In this document: positions 12,027 through 24,700 of the stretch, one piece after another
Layout of the letters: the number at the start of each line of letters is the position of its first letter
Position numbering within the stretch: the first letter of the stretch is position 1
Source of the DNA: Fragilariopsis cylindrus CCMP1102
Lineage: Eukaryota > Bacillariophyta > Bacillariophyceae > Bacillariales > Bacillariaceae
Assembly: GCA_900095095.1 (NCBI GenBank)
Contig: FMBT01000405.1
Span: 1 to 64,000 of the forward strand
DNA length: 64,000 nucleotides
Direction of reading: 5' to 3'
The notes under the pieces: model-generated
What the model saw: the letters and a program-made list of their open reading frames with translations, nothing else
Databases searched by the model: none
What the model was told of the DNA's origin: nothing
Made by a program: the position numbers and the translations under genes

Positions 12027-13854
12027 ACGTTCATCCTCGGAATCTCCATCATGAACGAAATCAGCAAAGGCACCAGATGCATTAGTACCATCAAATATAT
12101 TAAAACTCCACTTATTACTTCTACCGCTGCTACCACCACCACTACAGTCCTGTTCTATCGCTGGAGTTATCCGTGAGTCTTTAATAATAACATTATTATC
12201 TAATCCTTGTTGTTGTTGTATATCAATATCATTATTGTTATTGTTATTTTCCTTGTTATCATTTTCGTTACCACTATCATTATCATTGTCGTTGATATCA
12301 AATTCCTCACTACTAAATATATTATTGTTAGTGATGACTGCATCGTCAACCGCAAACATCTCACTTTCAATTTTGCATTGTGTAGTAGTATTAGTATGAT
12401 CACGATTTCCAGTAGGACTAGTAGTAGTAGTAGTAGTAGCATAAGTAGTAGCTGCACCTGCTGCTGCTTTCTTCTTCTTCTTCTCGTTTCTTTTCTTCCT
12501 CTTCTTCTTGCTATCAATAGAAAAGTAACGATGTACTAACATACACCATAAACCAAACAATGTGTATGATATATTAGAAGCTATATCCATAATTATCAGT
12601 GTGTCCTCCTGCTGTAATTGACTCCAGCTTAGAGCATGGAATAAAATCGATGGTACAATCCCACCATATAATGCTAATAAATAAATAATTGTTTGTACAA
12701 TAACAGTTGTTGCCGTGATACGAATTGTATTCTGATTTTTTTTAACCTTGACTATAAGAATGATCATAATGACCGTTGGACAAATCAATATCAATGATAA
12801 TGGTATTGTCCAAAGTAAATAAAGTTTACTTAATTGTCGTTCAGTTTCTGGACCACGATCACATACAACATCAGGATATTCTTTAGTACCACAACCTAAT
12901 GGATCACTTTGTATAAAGCAATAGCCTGAACCGGTATTATTAAATGCCTTCTGAGTTAATAGATATATACCTGATGCAATTGGGTATATATGAACGGAAA
13001 TGTGTATATATTTCTCAATCCATTTATATTTTTCTTTCTCAAAGTTGTGCAAAACGCCAACAAAGCTGTACACCGAGAAGCTACAGTAATAAAAAAATGC
13101 TACCAGAATTGTGATATAGAGAGCGAATCCCTGAATTGTACATGTCAAAACAGATCCAAAATTACCAATTGCATTTGTTGATCCAACTGGAATAGCGGCT
13201 GCACCATAAATCAAAATCCACCCCAAATAAACTCATATGTTGACATACCTGTATTGTTATTCACGGACAGTATATAACAGTAGAAGAGATGTAGTAATTA
13301 GTTGTTAGTTGCACACAAAAGCGAAAACCAAAACGAAGTCAAAGTGGAGATGGAAAATAGAGTCGATGACATATCATTCGTGTCTATAGCATAGCACGGA
13401 ACACATATAATACGAACGCGAACAGCAAACACGTACCTAATACAAGACGATGAAATAATCGATCACGTCTTTTCCATGCTAAAGCAAACATAAAAATACT
13501 ACTGAGTACTACTATGATACCTAAAATACGTTGGGACCAAAAACCAATTATAAGATATTGCTCATCTACTAGCTGTTGCATTATTCTGTGTGACGACGAG
13601 GACGAGGACGACGAGGAATGATGATACACGGAATAAGCAGTAGTAGGCACTAATACTGCATCAATAAACGTCGTCTCGTCCGACGACGAAGATGAGTGAT
13701 AATTATGAAAGCGACCTGCTACAACCATGGTAATAATAACAAGGACAGGTCGATCGACACGACAACGGTGATTCTCTTGTCCCTCGATCAGAGTACGAAA
13801 TACAATGGTTAATAAGATGAGTAGATATTTTAAGCAATAACATCTAAAGCTCAC
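11976..13854 (-). CDS. Seven-helix (GPCR-like) membrane receptor
   Basis: Two exons fit: 13854-13398 and 13231-11976, with an intron of about 166 bp (donor GTGCTATGC, acceptor ATATGAG), giving about 570 residues. The acceptor is my best phase-compatible choice, not a strong site. Residues 1-25 look like a signal peptide. Transmembrane segments follow: ILGIIVVLSSIFMFALAW, then LYLGWILIYGAAAIPVGS, VLTCTIQGFALYITILVAFF and later helices. An extracellular loop has paired cysteines (GYCFIQSDPLGCG). The general pattern (HRLVLG loop, then TCTIQGF) resembles a family of diatom GPCR-like proteins, so ligand sensing at a membrane is a reasonable inference. The C-terminal ~150 residues are a Lys-rich then acidic, disordered cytoplasmic tail. 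Confidence 0.7.
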
Positions 13855-14532
13855 AATAAAAATAATACCGTAGGCGCGATAATAAAACTTTTTGTTGGCG
13901 ACGTTTGATAAACGGGCCCAAATAAAAATTCAAAAAAAAGATATCAAAGATGCTTCTTTTTTATACGAAACGTCTACTGTACAGTAGTACGTAAGAAGAA
14001 GAGTTTGAAGGAGGCGAATCCGTGACTCATCAACGAAATTTGAACGATAGAAAAGAAACGAAATCCACACACTTTTGTAGTGGACGTCAACCGTTGTTCT
14101 TGCTGATGAAAAGTCTCGTTGTAGTAGGTAACAATAATGATCGATCGATGAATCGAATGAATCAAACGATTATTCTGTCGGCGATATCTATTATTTATCG
14201 GAGAGGATTATTAGAAACTTCAAACACACTGTACGTAGATTGAATAATAGCCCGACAAAAAACATAGGCCTTTCGAAATGCGATCCTTCTTTTTGGGATC
14301 GGGATCGGCATATTTTTTTGTTGCGAGCCATATTATTGTTCACAAATTTAAAAAATATGACTTTACGACTTAAAGTTTACCTAAAAAAGGATTGATTCTT
14401 CATTCATTCCCTTTACTATTAATAATTATTATCAAGTGTCTCATTTCTTATCTATGTGTATACAATATAATATATATTATATCTAAACGTACAAACTATT
14501 TTGTCAACAGAAAATAAAGCTAAATTAACAAT
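13855..14532. other. Intergenic, divergent promoters expected
   Basis: No gene is seen. A palindromic TACTGTACAGTA lies at about 13975-13986. The rest is AT-rich with short shadow frames only. Confidence 0.5.
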
Positions 14533-15428
14533 ATGAAAATGAAAATGAAGATGAAAAACAGGGACGATAATAGGAAGAACAATAATACCGAACTCATGAT
14601 CATCAATAATTCCAACAACAGCAACAATAACAGCACCATCGATGATGATTTCTACCCTCAGCATACATTATTACCATCGATAACAAGAAAATTCAAAGCA
14701 TGATAAATGTTCATGGATTGGAATTAGATCTTACAGACCATGCTTATAATGATACAGTAGGTAACAGTAACCATAAAGTTCTCGAACACGAAATCAATAA
14801 TAAAAAATTGGACGGCGACTGCGACTACGACTATGCATACGGTGAGTATCATAGTTCTTTATCATCTTTTGAATCATTTGCAGAGCCTTCGTTTCACGAT
14901 GTGATTCTCGACTCAGTAAATAATAGTAACAAAAATGAGCCTATTATTCCTACTGGTGGTATTAATACTGAAAATGAGAATATTAGAAGTAGAAGAAGAA
15001 GCAGTAGTAATAATAATTATAATAGAATAGACGATACTACCGAAACTATATGCAAAGAGGTTGACCGACGTTATCGAAATAAAAGGCGACGAAGTAGTAG
15101 TAAAACACCGAACAACTCCACCTGTTATGGAAAACAGTCAAAAAAGTAATAAACCAATCAGACAACGTCTACTGATGATGATGGGGAAACTTAATAAGAA
15201 GAAACAAAACCATCACCATCGAAATTTAATGTCGATGATGCAAAAATGACTCAACGATCAGCTGCTCCACTCACTATACTGTCAATCCCAAAGGAACAAC
15301 AACATAGTACTGATGTTAGCTGCAGTATAAGCGACAAAAAACACAAACACCAGAACCGCAATCAGCCAAGCCCCAGCTCCAGCATCAATCACCCTCACCA
15401 CCAACATCAACATCAACATCAACATTAC

Positions 15429-15462
<34 letters not shown>

Positions 15463-15569
15463 TCAGATCCGCCACCAGCATCAACACCACCACCAACAAC
15501 AACCAACAACAACAACAACAGCAGCACCGCAGCACTTTTTGCGACAAAGTAATCTCAAACAGAAGAAGA

Positions 15570-16060
15570 ATTTACCAACAATAGATGGTCATGATCATGA
15601 CGACAACAAAAAGAAGAAGATACAGATCAAGAATAACATGACTAAGAGTAGTAGTAGGAGCAACAAGAAGAATACAGGTGTTAAGAACAACAACAGGTCA
15701 AAAAAGTTGCAATTATTTAGATACTGATGATACTAGTTATGATGAAGTTGTTATGGCTTATTAACAGTATCAGAACATCGCAGACGACGAAGGAACGATA
15801 AATTTACAAAAAATACGAAGACGAAACGTGTAGATGACAACAAAAGAGGAAGACACAGATTAAGAATAAACGACTAAGAGTAATAGTAGGAGCAAAAGAA
15901 CAAAAAGAAAGAACATACTATAGGTGTTACGAATACCTACACATCAAACAGTTGCAGTTCTCTAGATAGTGATGATGGGTTTTATGGCTTATCGACAATA
16001 TCAGATCATCACAGACGACGTAGGAACGATACAATTACAAAGGATACGAAGACGAAACGT
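15570..16060 (+). repeat. Two-unit tandem duplication of about 250 bp inside the pseudogene
   Basis: Unit 1 (about 15585-15835) and unit 2 (about 15835-16075) share AGATACAGATCAAGAATAA-type sequence, a TAGTAGGAGCAA segment, TTATGGCTTAT, a CAGACGACG(A/T)AGGAACGAT segment and ACGAAGACGAAACGTGTAGA. The units diverge by several substitutions and indels. Confidence 0.7.
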
Positions 16061-16469
16061 GTAGAGAGCGATGATAATATTGTCGGCGATAACGAACAAG
16101 ACGAAACAAGAAAACTAACGACGACTGCGAATAGAGGGGATAATAAGATTAATAGTAGTAATAATAGTAGTAATAAGAAGAAGAAGAGAAAGTCGATTAA
16201 TAAGACATCAAAGAGAATGCATTCCCATTCGTTATTTTTGCCATCAGACAACAACGACATCGATGACAACGAAGAGAAACGAACTGAAGGAAGAAAAAGG
16301 GAGGACAAGAATTGAAGATAATGATGATGATAATGGAACCGATAACAATGCTGTCATCGCCGCGTTAGATAATATAATCACAAAAAATACGAAGAATAAG
16401 CCGTCGTCTTGGACGAATAAGCCATCCGACAATACTATAGATGTCAAGTTGTTGCCAACAGGACGACGT

Positions 16470-16695
16470 TCCTTTAGTGTTATTGATGGTAGTAGTAGCA
16501 GCAGGAATAAAGATCCAATGCTACTAGGTATTCTACAAGACGAAGTTCCTTTAGTGTTATTGATGGTAGTGGTAGTAGTAGCAGCAATAAATATCCCAAT
16601 GCTACTAGTTATTCTACAAGACGAAGTTCCTTTAGTGTTATTGATGGCAGTAGTAGTACAGCAATAAAAATCCCAATGCTACTAGTTATTCTACA
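16470..16695 (+). repeat. Three-unit tandem repeat of about 75 bp inside the pseudogene
   Basis: Each unit carries GTTCCTTTAGTGTTATTGAT followed by GGTAGTAGTAGC-type sequence, then CCAATGCTACTAG and TATTCTACAA. Unit lengths differ by a few bases, so the frame changes from unit to unit. Confidence 0.8.
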
Positions 16696-17097
16696 ATCAA
16701 AAGTACCATCGGTAGCAGCAGCAGCAGCAGCAGCAATAACAGTAAGAATAACAGTAAGAATAACAATGATAGCAATAGCAACAGCAACAGCAACATCGAT
16801 GTTCTATCAATAAGGACAAGGAGTAATCACCGAATTACAAGTCATAAGCAACGAGAAAGAAAGCTAGCCGAATCTGAAAATCGGCGTGCTTTAATCAGAA
16901 ACTCTTTGCTCGCTGCTGCTAATATTAATACCATTAATGATGACGATGACGACAACGATAGTAATAAATTCGGCAGCTTTAGCAGTCACGCCTATCCAAC
17001 TAAAAGAGGTTCACTGAAAAGGAGTCAATCATTACAAAATCATCGAAACACTACTAAAATGCAACAGCAGGTAATATTTCCAGAAATAGATAAATAA

Positions 17098-18685
17098 ATA
17101 TATTTCCAGAAATAGATAAATAAATAATAGTATTAATAATAGTTCTGAACCGAGTGATTTTCCCAGTTGTGTTCCGAGCGGGTTCCGTGTACGGATCCGA
17201 ACTCGGATCCGAGTGAGCCACCATACCATCTAGGTTTTTTTACCAGAACCTTATAAAAGGGGATCCATTATACCAACTACCACCTTAATAAGTAACACTT
17301 CAATTTCTAGTCAAAGGACAGACCTGTACTTATTTAGTTTTTATTTTAGATAATGTGAAGAACTAAATCATGTCCTGTGGTACTTGCTACCTGTACCACT
17401 CCACTTTCTGGCATTCTAACCCATTCTGGCATGTATAAAGTCCCAATTAGAGGGTGGATACCTGGACTGGACTTTGAGGCGCTAGGTATGTGTACTTCAT
17501 CCTGGAAGGTGGTAAAGGGTGTGATGCAGCCTGGGACATGGGGAAATGGCCCAATTGGGGGGGGGGGGGGGAATTGTATGTATGTGACCAAATACACACA
17601 TAGTACACACTCAAAAAAGATGAGTTGTCCCAAAGGAAGCACATGGGGTTGACCATATACACTAAAGGGAATATAAACTTGGCGAGCTATGGGCAGGACC
17701 ATGCTGATGTGGGTGCTAAAGGGGGAAACCTGTTTGGGGCCTTAATACCCTTTATTGGGGGCTTAGCACACCCTGACACCTTCCTAACCTCCCTAGAGCC
17801 CTAAGCAATAGTTGGACCATGTACCCATAGGTATAATGTTGAGCTCCATATAATCTTTCAAGGTTATTAGCTCTGTATTGATGGCACATCACGGCCTTGA
17901 TTACACGAGCACTTGGCACTTAGAAATATTGTGTGTTTTAATAGCGGTGGGTTTTGACCCATGAAACCCCAAACATATGTATGGTTACCTAAAACAATGA
18001 TATAATACAAAACCTTTATGAATTAGGTTGATGCCTTGCTATTTTATTTGGGACTCAGTATATCTGGTATGGTATGGGCGCAGTAGCATCTCAAATATTT
18101 TTGCAACATGTGCATTATGGGCCATTTTATGTCAATTCTATTGTTCCCTGCCCCACTACACCACCAATATGGCAAATACTCCAAGCATTGTTGGTGTATT
18201 TTGACCATATGCATATATGGAAGGTATCTGGGTGTTGAAACCATGGTCCAATTCCTATTTTTGGTGTTGTGGCAGCCTATTTCTGAATGGTACTTTTGGG
18301 CATGGAAATATGACATGTTGGCCAAAATGCAATGTTTGTGTTCTGGAGGCAAGAATGAGGTAAGTATGAGGGATCATGACCCTATGTTCATCCCCTATGT
18401 GTATGGGATGGATGACTGGGTGTTATTTTGGTGCACCATACTGGTTCTAGAACCTAAGGAGAAGTTATTCATCTTATTATTCACCTAAGGAGAAGTTATT
18501 CATCTTATTCTTATTCAAACTCCACTGGAGAATTTGTGAGACAAAAATGATACCAATCAGAATAACTTTAGTCAAGTGATGATGAACCACCAGGGATGGT
18601 AGGAGAAAAACACATTCAATCTGTCTAGTACTGTTACACCATTGTGTTTCATACCAACCTACACCTGGATCTCTTGTTCAACTAG
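17098..18685. repeat. Non-coding left part of repeat region R1
   Basis: No gene is seen. The base composition differs from neighbouring low-complexity genes: mixed sequence with many CCA/TGG words and no long coherent frame. A 15-G run lies at about 17557-17571. Near 17361 the string GAACTAAATCATGTCC resembles the reverse complement of the R1 right end (GGGCATTATTTAGTT), so R1 may be an inverted-repeat-bounded element, but only weakly. It leads directly into the 189-bp satellite. Confidence 0.4.
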
Positions 18686-20935
18686 TTGTTTTTGTGCATG
18701 CAACAACAATAAACGAATTTTACCACCTCAACCACAGGACCAAAAAAGTGGTAGGAGGCAAACAAAATGTTCTAGTATACTATGTGAATGTTTGTGCACC
18801 TGACCCATCTGGTGTTGTCCTAGGGAACCCCTTTCAAATGAGATATTTTGTTGTTCATTTCTGATCAAAAATCTTGTAATTTTTGTGCATGCAACAACAA
18901 TAAACGAATTTTACCACCCCAACCACAGAACCAAAAAAGTGGTAGGAGGCAAACAAAATGTTCTAGTATACTATGTGAATGTTTGTGCACCTGACCCATC
19001 TGGTGTTGTCCTAGGGAACCCCTTTCAAATGAGATATTTTGTTGTTCATTTCTGATCAAAAATCTTGTAATTTTTGTGCATGCAACAACAATAAACGAAT
19101 TTTACCACCCCAACCAAGGGACCAAAAAGTGGTAAGAGGCAAACACAATGTTCTAGTATACTATGAGAATGTTTGTGCACCTGACCCATCTGGTGTTGTC
19201 CTAGGGAACCCTTTCAAATGAGATATTTTGTGGTTCATTTCTGATCAAAAATCTTGTAATTTTTGTGCATGCAACAACAATAAACAAATTTTACCACCCC
19301 AACCAAGGGACCAAAAAGTGGTAAGAGGCAAACACAATGTTCTAGTATACTATGAGAATGTTTGTGCACCTGACCCATCTGGTGTTGTCCTAGGGAACCC
19401 TTTCAAATGAGATATTTTGTGGTTCATTTCTGGTCAAAAATCTTGTAATTTTTGTGCATGCAACAACAATAAACGAATTTTACCACCTCAACCATAGGAA
19501 GATAAAAGTAGTAGGAGGCTAACATAATATTCTATTACACTGTGTGGATCTTTGTGCACCTGACCCATATGGTGTTGTACTATGTAACCCTTTCAAATGA
19601 GATATTTTGTGGTTCATTTTGATCAAAAATCTTAGTAATTTTTGTGCATGCAACAACAATAAACGAATTTTACCACCTCGACCATAGGAAGATAAAAGTA
19701 GTAGGAGGCTAACATAATATTCTATTACACTGTGTGGATGTTTGTGCACCTGACCCATCTGGTGTTGTCCTATGGAACCCTTTCAGATGAGATATTTTGT
19801 GGTTCATTTTGATCAAAAATCTTAGTATTTCCTACCACAGGACCTCAACCACAGGACCTCAACCACAGGACCAAAAAAGTGGTAGGAGGCAAACAAAATG
19901 TTCTAGTATACTATGAGAATGTTTGTTTGTGCACCTGACCCATCTGGTGTTGTCCTATGGAACCCTTTCAAATGAGATATTTTGTTGTTCATTTCTGATC
20001 AAAAATCTTGTAATTTTTGTGCATGCAACAACAATAAACGAATTTTACCACCTCAACCATAGGAAGATAAAAGTAGTAGGAGGCTAACATAATATTCTAT
20101 TACACTGTGTGGATCTTTGTGCACCTGACCCATATGGTGTTGTCCTATGTAACCCTTTCAAATGAGATATTTTGTGGTTCATTTTGATCAAAAATCTTGT
20201 TATTTTTGTGCATGCAACAACAATAAACGAATTTTACCACCTCAACCATAGGAAGATAAAAGTAGTAGGAGGCTAACATAATATTCTACTACACTGTGTG
20301 GATGTTTGTGCACCTGACCCATCTGGTGTTGTCCTATGGAACCCTTTCAGATGAGATATTTTGTGGTTCATTTTGATCAAAAATCTTAGTAATTTTTTGC
20401 CTACCACAGGACCTCAACCACAGGACCTCAACCACAGGACCAAAAAAGTGGTAGGAGGCAAACAAAATGTTCTAGTATACTATGAGAATGTTTGTGCACC
20501 TGACCCATCTGGTGTTGTCCTAGGGAACCCCTTTCAAATGAGATATTTTGTTGTTCATTTCTGATCAAAAATCTTAGTAATTTTTGTGCATGCAACAACA
20601 ATAAACGAATTTTTTTCCACAACCACATGGACAAAATACTTGTAGGAGGCTTACAAAATGTTCTAGTATAGTTTGTGGATGTTTGTGCACCCAACTCATC
20701 TGGGGTTGTCCGTTGCAACACTTTCAAATGAGATATTTTGTGGTTCATTTTGATCAAAAATCCAGTTATTTATTTGTGTGCCTACTACATTAGCAAGACA
20801 ATTTTTTTCTGCAACCACACAAACAAACAGCTTGTAGGAGGCTACCATAATGTTATAGTACACTATGTGGAGGCTAGTGCACCTGACCCAGAAGGTGTTG
20901 TCTGTTGCAATACTTTCAAATGAGATATGTTGTTG
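18686..20935 (+). repeat. Satellite array, twelve monomers of about 189 bp
   Basis: The landmark TTTGTGCACCTGACCCATCT recurs about every 189-190 bp (near 18795, 18985, 19175, 19365, 19554, 19744, 19929, 20119, 20305, 20495), with diverged forms near 20684 and 20875. Each monomer also has GTGCATGCAACAACAATAAA, GTAGGAGGC and CAAATGAGATATTTTGT. The central monomers are nearly identical; the last two are diverged. Two monomers lack the GCATGCAACAAC part and carry instead a repeated ACCACAGGACCTCA. Because 189 is a multiple of three, the monomers give regular ~60-codon open frames, but each ends at the same TGA. I call this non-coding. Confidence 0.9.
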
Positions 20936-21195
20936 TGTGTACAAATACATTTTAAATCCCTAAAATGTGTGCTAATGTGTGCTGTCTGTGAGCCTACATT
21001 GTGAGATACCAGTAGGCTTAAAAGACTAAGGAATATAAATTTCACCATCAAATAGGTCAATTGTAAACTTCATAGTTTAATTTTCTAAAAAAAGACTTTT
21101 TAGGTGTATATATTTGATGCTAAAGTTGTTATTATATACCACACTAACAAATACTACTAAAATTTTGGGCATTATTTAGTTTTTATTTTAATACT
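20936..21195 (+). repeat. R1 right-end block, shared with 30215-30450
   Basis: The block contains GCCTACATTGTGAGATACC, AGTAGGCTTA, AAGACTAAGGAATATAA, GACTTTTTAGG and GGATGCTAAAGTTGTTA-like sequence and ends at ATTTAGTTTTTAT. The same words in the same order lie at about 30215-30450. The two blocks are the clearest evidence that repeat regions R1 and R2 belong to one family. Confidence 0.8.
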
Positions 21196-21316
21196 AAGTC
21201 CACGCGGAGATTTATTCAAGCGTTTCGCCAGATCACCCGGCGCGAAAATTCAAAAAATGATGAAATTATTTATTATGATCTTGCATTTGTGATAATAATA
21301 ATTTTTTGGAATTATA

Positions 21317-21515
21317 TTTCGCGCTACCATGATCGAGGTACGGTACGCTGTTATTTCTTCAGACGATTGATATATCTTCACACGCCCCTGGTAGCGCGAA
21401 ACTGGTAGTGGTAAACTGGTAGCGTGAAATAAGAAAGATATAGGAAATAAAATCTGCTTCGCCAAGCGGTATTATACCACTTGGCGAAGCAGATTTTATT
21501 TCTTATATCATCTTT
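21317..21515. repeat. Hairpin cluster with a long near-perfect palindrome
   Basis: TTTCGCGCTACC (21317-21328) is the inverse of GGTAGCGCGAAA (21390-21401), and GGTAGCGTGAAA (21418-21429) is a close third copy. Directly after this, about 21434-21514 folds on itself around GGTATTATACC. Each arm is ~40 bases with about two mismatches and one small gap (core ATAAAATCTGCTTCGCCAAG). It lies ~260 bp upstream of the FAD oxidase-FAS1 gene. It could be a foldback or MITE-type element, or a cruciform-forming site. Confidence 0.85.
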
Positions 21516-21776
21516 CATCGGGCGTGTCACTGCGTGGCTGGAGCATGTCAACGGGGTGATAGGTGATACAAGTGGGTGGAGTAGAACGAATATTTTGTTT
21601 TTACACGATCAACGCTTTTCTTTCACCTCTCCGTCAGCAACATCCTGTGTTTCGTTGTGACAATACCGTATCATAACATCATATCTTTTTGTTGGATCAA
21701 CCAAAAGTTATAAAAAAGACAAGAATTAATTGCAATCTATTAATAATATTAATACAGTAATTCAAAGGACCAAATT

Positions 21777-24700
21777 ATGAAGTTTGTATTTCGTTGTAAG
21801 TATGAAATACTAAAATGAATACAAGTATGTTGTTTGCTTTACCGGATAATATACTATATATACTAAAAAGAACTTGACATTTCCCTATTACTAACTTCCT
21901 GTAATTAAAACAAACGAGAAGGCGTGAACTTATTTCTGTTACTTTCATCGGTAATGATTGGAACTACCCTGGTCGTTGCCGATGACGATGGAGATGCCGA
22001 TGGAAAAAGTAGTACTCCTAGTTTTTATGATGGGTATGAGTTGAATCCTTATCGTCTTGATGGTAGTCCAAACGGTGCAGGTGATCCGAATGGTTCCTGT
22101 GGATGGATGTGTGATGGTGCCGATCAATATGCATTTGGATTGTATGCATGCCTTCAAAATGCATTCAAAGATTTTGATCCGGTAGAATTGACGAATGAAA
22201 TTACGGTACCAAAAGTCACCTACTCTCCTTCTCTTGCCATGGACGATTTTTCTATGGAAGATTACAACACTGTTCGTGGTGCCTTCATGACTAGCAGGTA
22301 CGTACCCGTACGGTGTATATGATATGAAGATACAGATACATCGATCAATAAACACAAATACAAATACAAATACGGCGTTGTGTGATTGTCTCACCAAACT
22401 TTTGCATATACTTCCCTCTCAATATATAGATTGCCAGCAGCGGTTTTGTACGCCGAAAACGATCAAGATGTGATTGACGGAATCAATTGGTAAGCATTTT
22501 TCTTATTCTTTTTCTCTCCATCTCCTCCTATGTAATGTGTAATATATATGATTTATTAAGATGTCTTTTCGTTTCCTCTGTCTATCTCTATCTCACATTT
22601 ATTGTGGTTTATTGCACAAACCCAACACAAAATCAACGAAGCGCAAGAGAGAATGGGTATGTCGTTTCTCCACGCGGTACAGGACATTCCTATCAGAGTT
22701 TGAGTACTCTTGATGGTGCACTCGTTATTGATGTGTCGTTGAATTGCAAATACGACGACAGGGATGGTGGATTTAAAGTAAATTATGATGATCAAGGTGA
22801 TCACATCCTTCCCGGTTCCCGTTATATTAGCACAATGAGAATCCCTTCGGGTTGCACGAATGCTGTGTTACTAGCTAAAACATACGATACGCATGATAAA
22901 GAGGAAGGTGCAATGTGTATTACTGGATCATGTCCCTCTGTTGGTGAGTTCATTCAATTAATCAAAAACAATATGTGACAACATATACTACAAACAATGA
23001 AGTTTGAGAAATATATCAACTAATGACAACGATGTATATAAGCACATCCCTTACGTTTCTTCCTTTCTTTTGTTGTTGCTGTTTTATTGCATTGCGTTAT
23101 AGGTGTTACCGGTTACGTACTAGGTGGTGGCTATGGTGATCAAACTCCGTACGCTGGTACTGCTCTGGATCTTGTTGACGAATTTGAAATCGTCCTGTAC
23201 AACGGCACTTTGGTAAAAGCATCTCAAAACGAAAATTCAGACTTATTTTGGGCTTTGAGAGGTGGTGGTGGGTAAGTCATTTATTTACTGTTCACCAGAT
23301 CTTAAAAAAACACATAGTATATATATATCATATGTATATATATATATACGTATTCATTTCTTTGTTGGATGGATTTAATCTTATTTCAACTTCAATTTTC
23401 TCTTCGTTTATGGATTTCATATAGTGGGTTCGGTGTCATTACACATTTCACCGTGAGGACTGTTGCTGTAAGTAATGCTGTATCCATTATTCAGTTATAT
23501 TATCGATTCTTTAAAATATTCCATATCAATCCTGTTATAATTTTATCTATTTACCAGAATCTAATAAATAGATTTCTTCGTTAATCTTTTCGGTATTGTA
23601 TCTCTATTCTACGATATGGCTCATCACGTTTCCTTTATCGTTTGTTTCATTATATGGCGTAACGATGACTGAGCAGAGCCCGAATCCAACAGCATTTACC
23701 AACGTAGAATTCAACGGAGTCTATAATGGTGTCGAGATGGCAACTCGTTTTCAGGTATGTGTAGCAATACTTTAATACTATCACAATAGGACGCAACCTT
23801 TTTTTCATTATAAAAACACTGATGCGTATGCTTTTTCCTTTTCCTTTTTAGGACTTCATGTACGACAACCCTTCAGTGTCATCAAAATTTGGAGGTACTT
23901 TTATGCAAACTGGTGAAGGGAGCCGAACGCAAGGTAGGTTTTCTTTCGTATGATTGCGGTCTGTCGTCGTTGAACTATTGTCTTTCTTTCATCTCTCTCT
24001 CTCTGACTCACACACATACACATACACAACCACACATAAACATACGTAACATAATTAGGTGTATACCGTAAGTGACAACACGATGAATCGTATCGATAAT
24101 GCCGAATCTATTTACATATTACAATCTCATGATGCACATTTCATTTCCAATCTCTGTTAATATTAGTTGGACCAATTGAACAGGCAGTTGATGCATTTTA
24201 TGATGCAGGCCTTTTGGACGAAGAATTTTTCGACAAGACATCTTTTTCATCAGCTTCGATGTATAATGAAACGATTTGTAGCAATAACGAAACCGATTCC
24301 TCAACACCAACTTGCGATGAAAATTATGGCAACAATAAGATTCCGGAGTATGGTCTCAGTCTTATTCAAGTTAATACTCAAGGCGGTAAGTCACCGTAAA
24401 CGTTTCGAGCATCTCTATTATTGTCACGACGTTAGTTTTCATCTCATCTTACCTTCTTCATGTTCACTTGACAGAATCACAAGCATATCAGATTTGCTAC
24501 AGTTGGTACAACCCAGTAGCTCATGGAAGCAGTATGGGAACCGCAAGATCACTAAACGTATGCGAAGATTTAGGAGTAGACAATTCTTTTTGCAACTTCG
24601 TTCCCCCAGATTTTAAGTCTAATATTTTCGAAGACGGACAGGCTTGTGGAAATATGACCGAATATGATGAAATAGCTTCTTGCATTATCAATTCTATTAA

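Larger units (their letters stand above)
14533..17097 (+). pseudogene. Decayed, repeat-expanded paralog of the gene at 30847
   Basis: The start (ATG 14533) and first ~60 codons align with the gene at 30847: IINNSNNSNNNSTID against FINNNSNSTNNSTID, then LELDLTDHAY against IELDFSNHTF. The end also aligns: KLAESENRRALIRNSLL (near 16860) against KLAESENRRALIRNSLF. In between the copy is much longer, switches frame several times (first near 14690 and 14720) and contains internal tandem duplications. I read it as a pseudogene or rapidly decaying copy, although some frame breaks could be consensus errors. The function of the family is unknown; the intact parts are Ser/Asn/Lys-rich. Confidence 0.65.

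Noticed and set aside
18865-20757. Regular ~60-residue frames in the satellite on both strands
   Set aside because: They follow from a repeat period divisible by three and all stop at the same base of the monomer.
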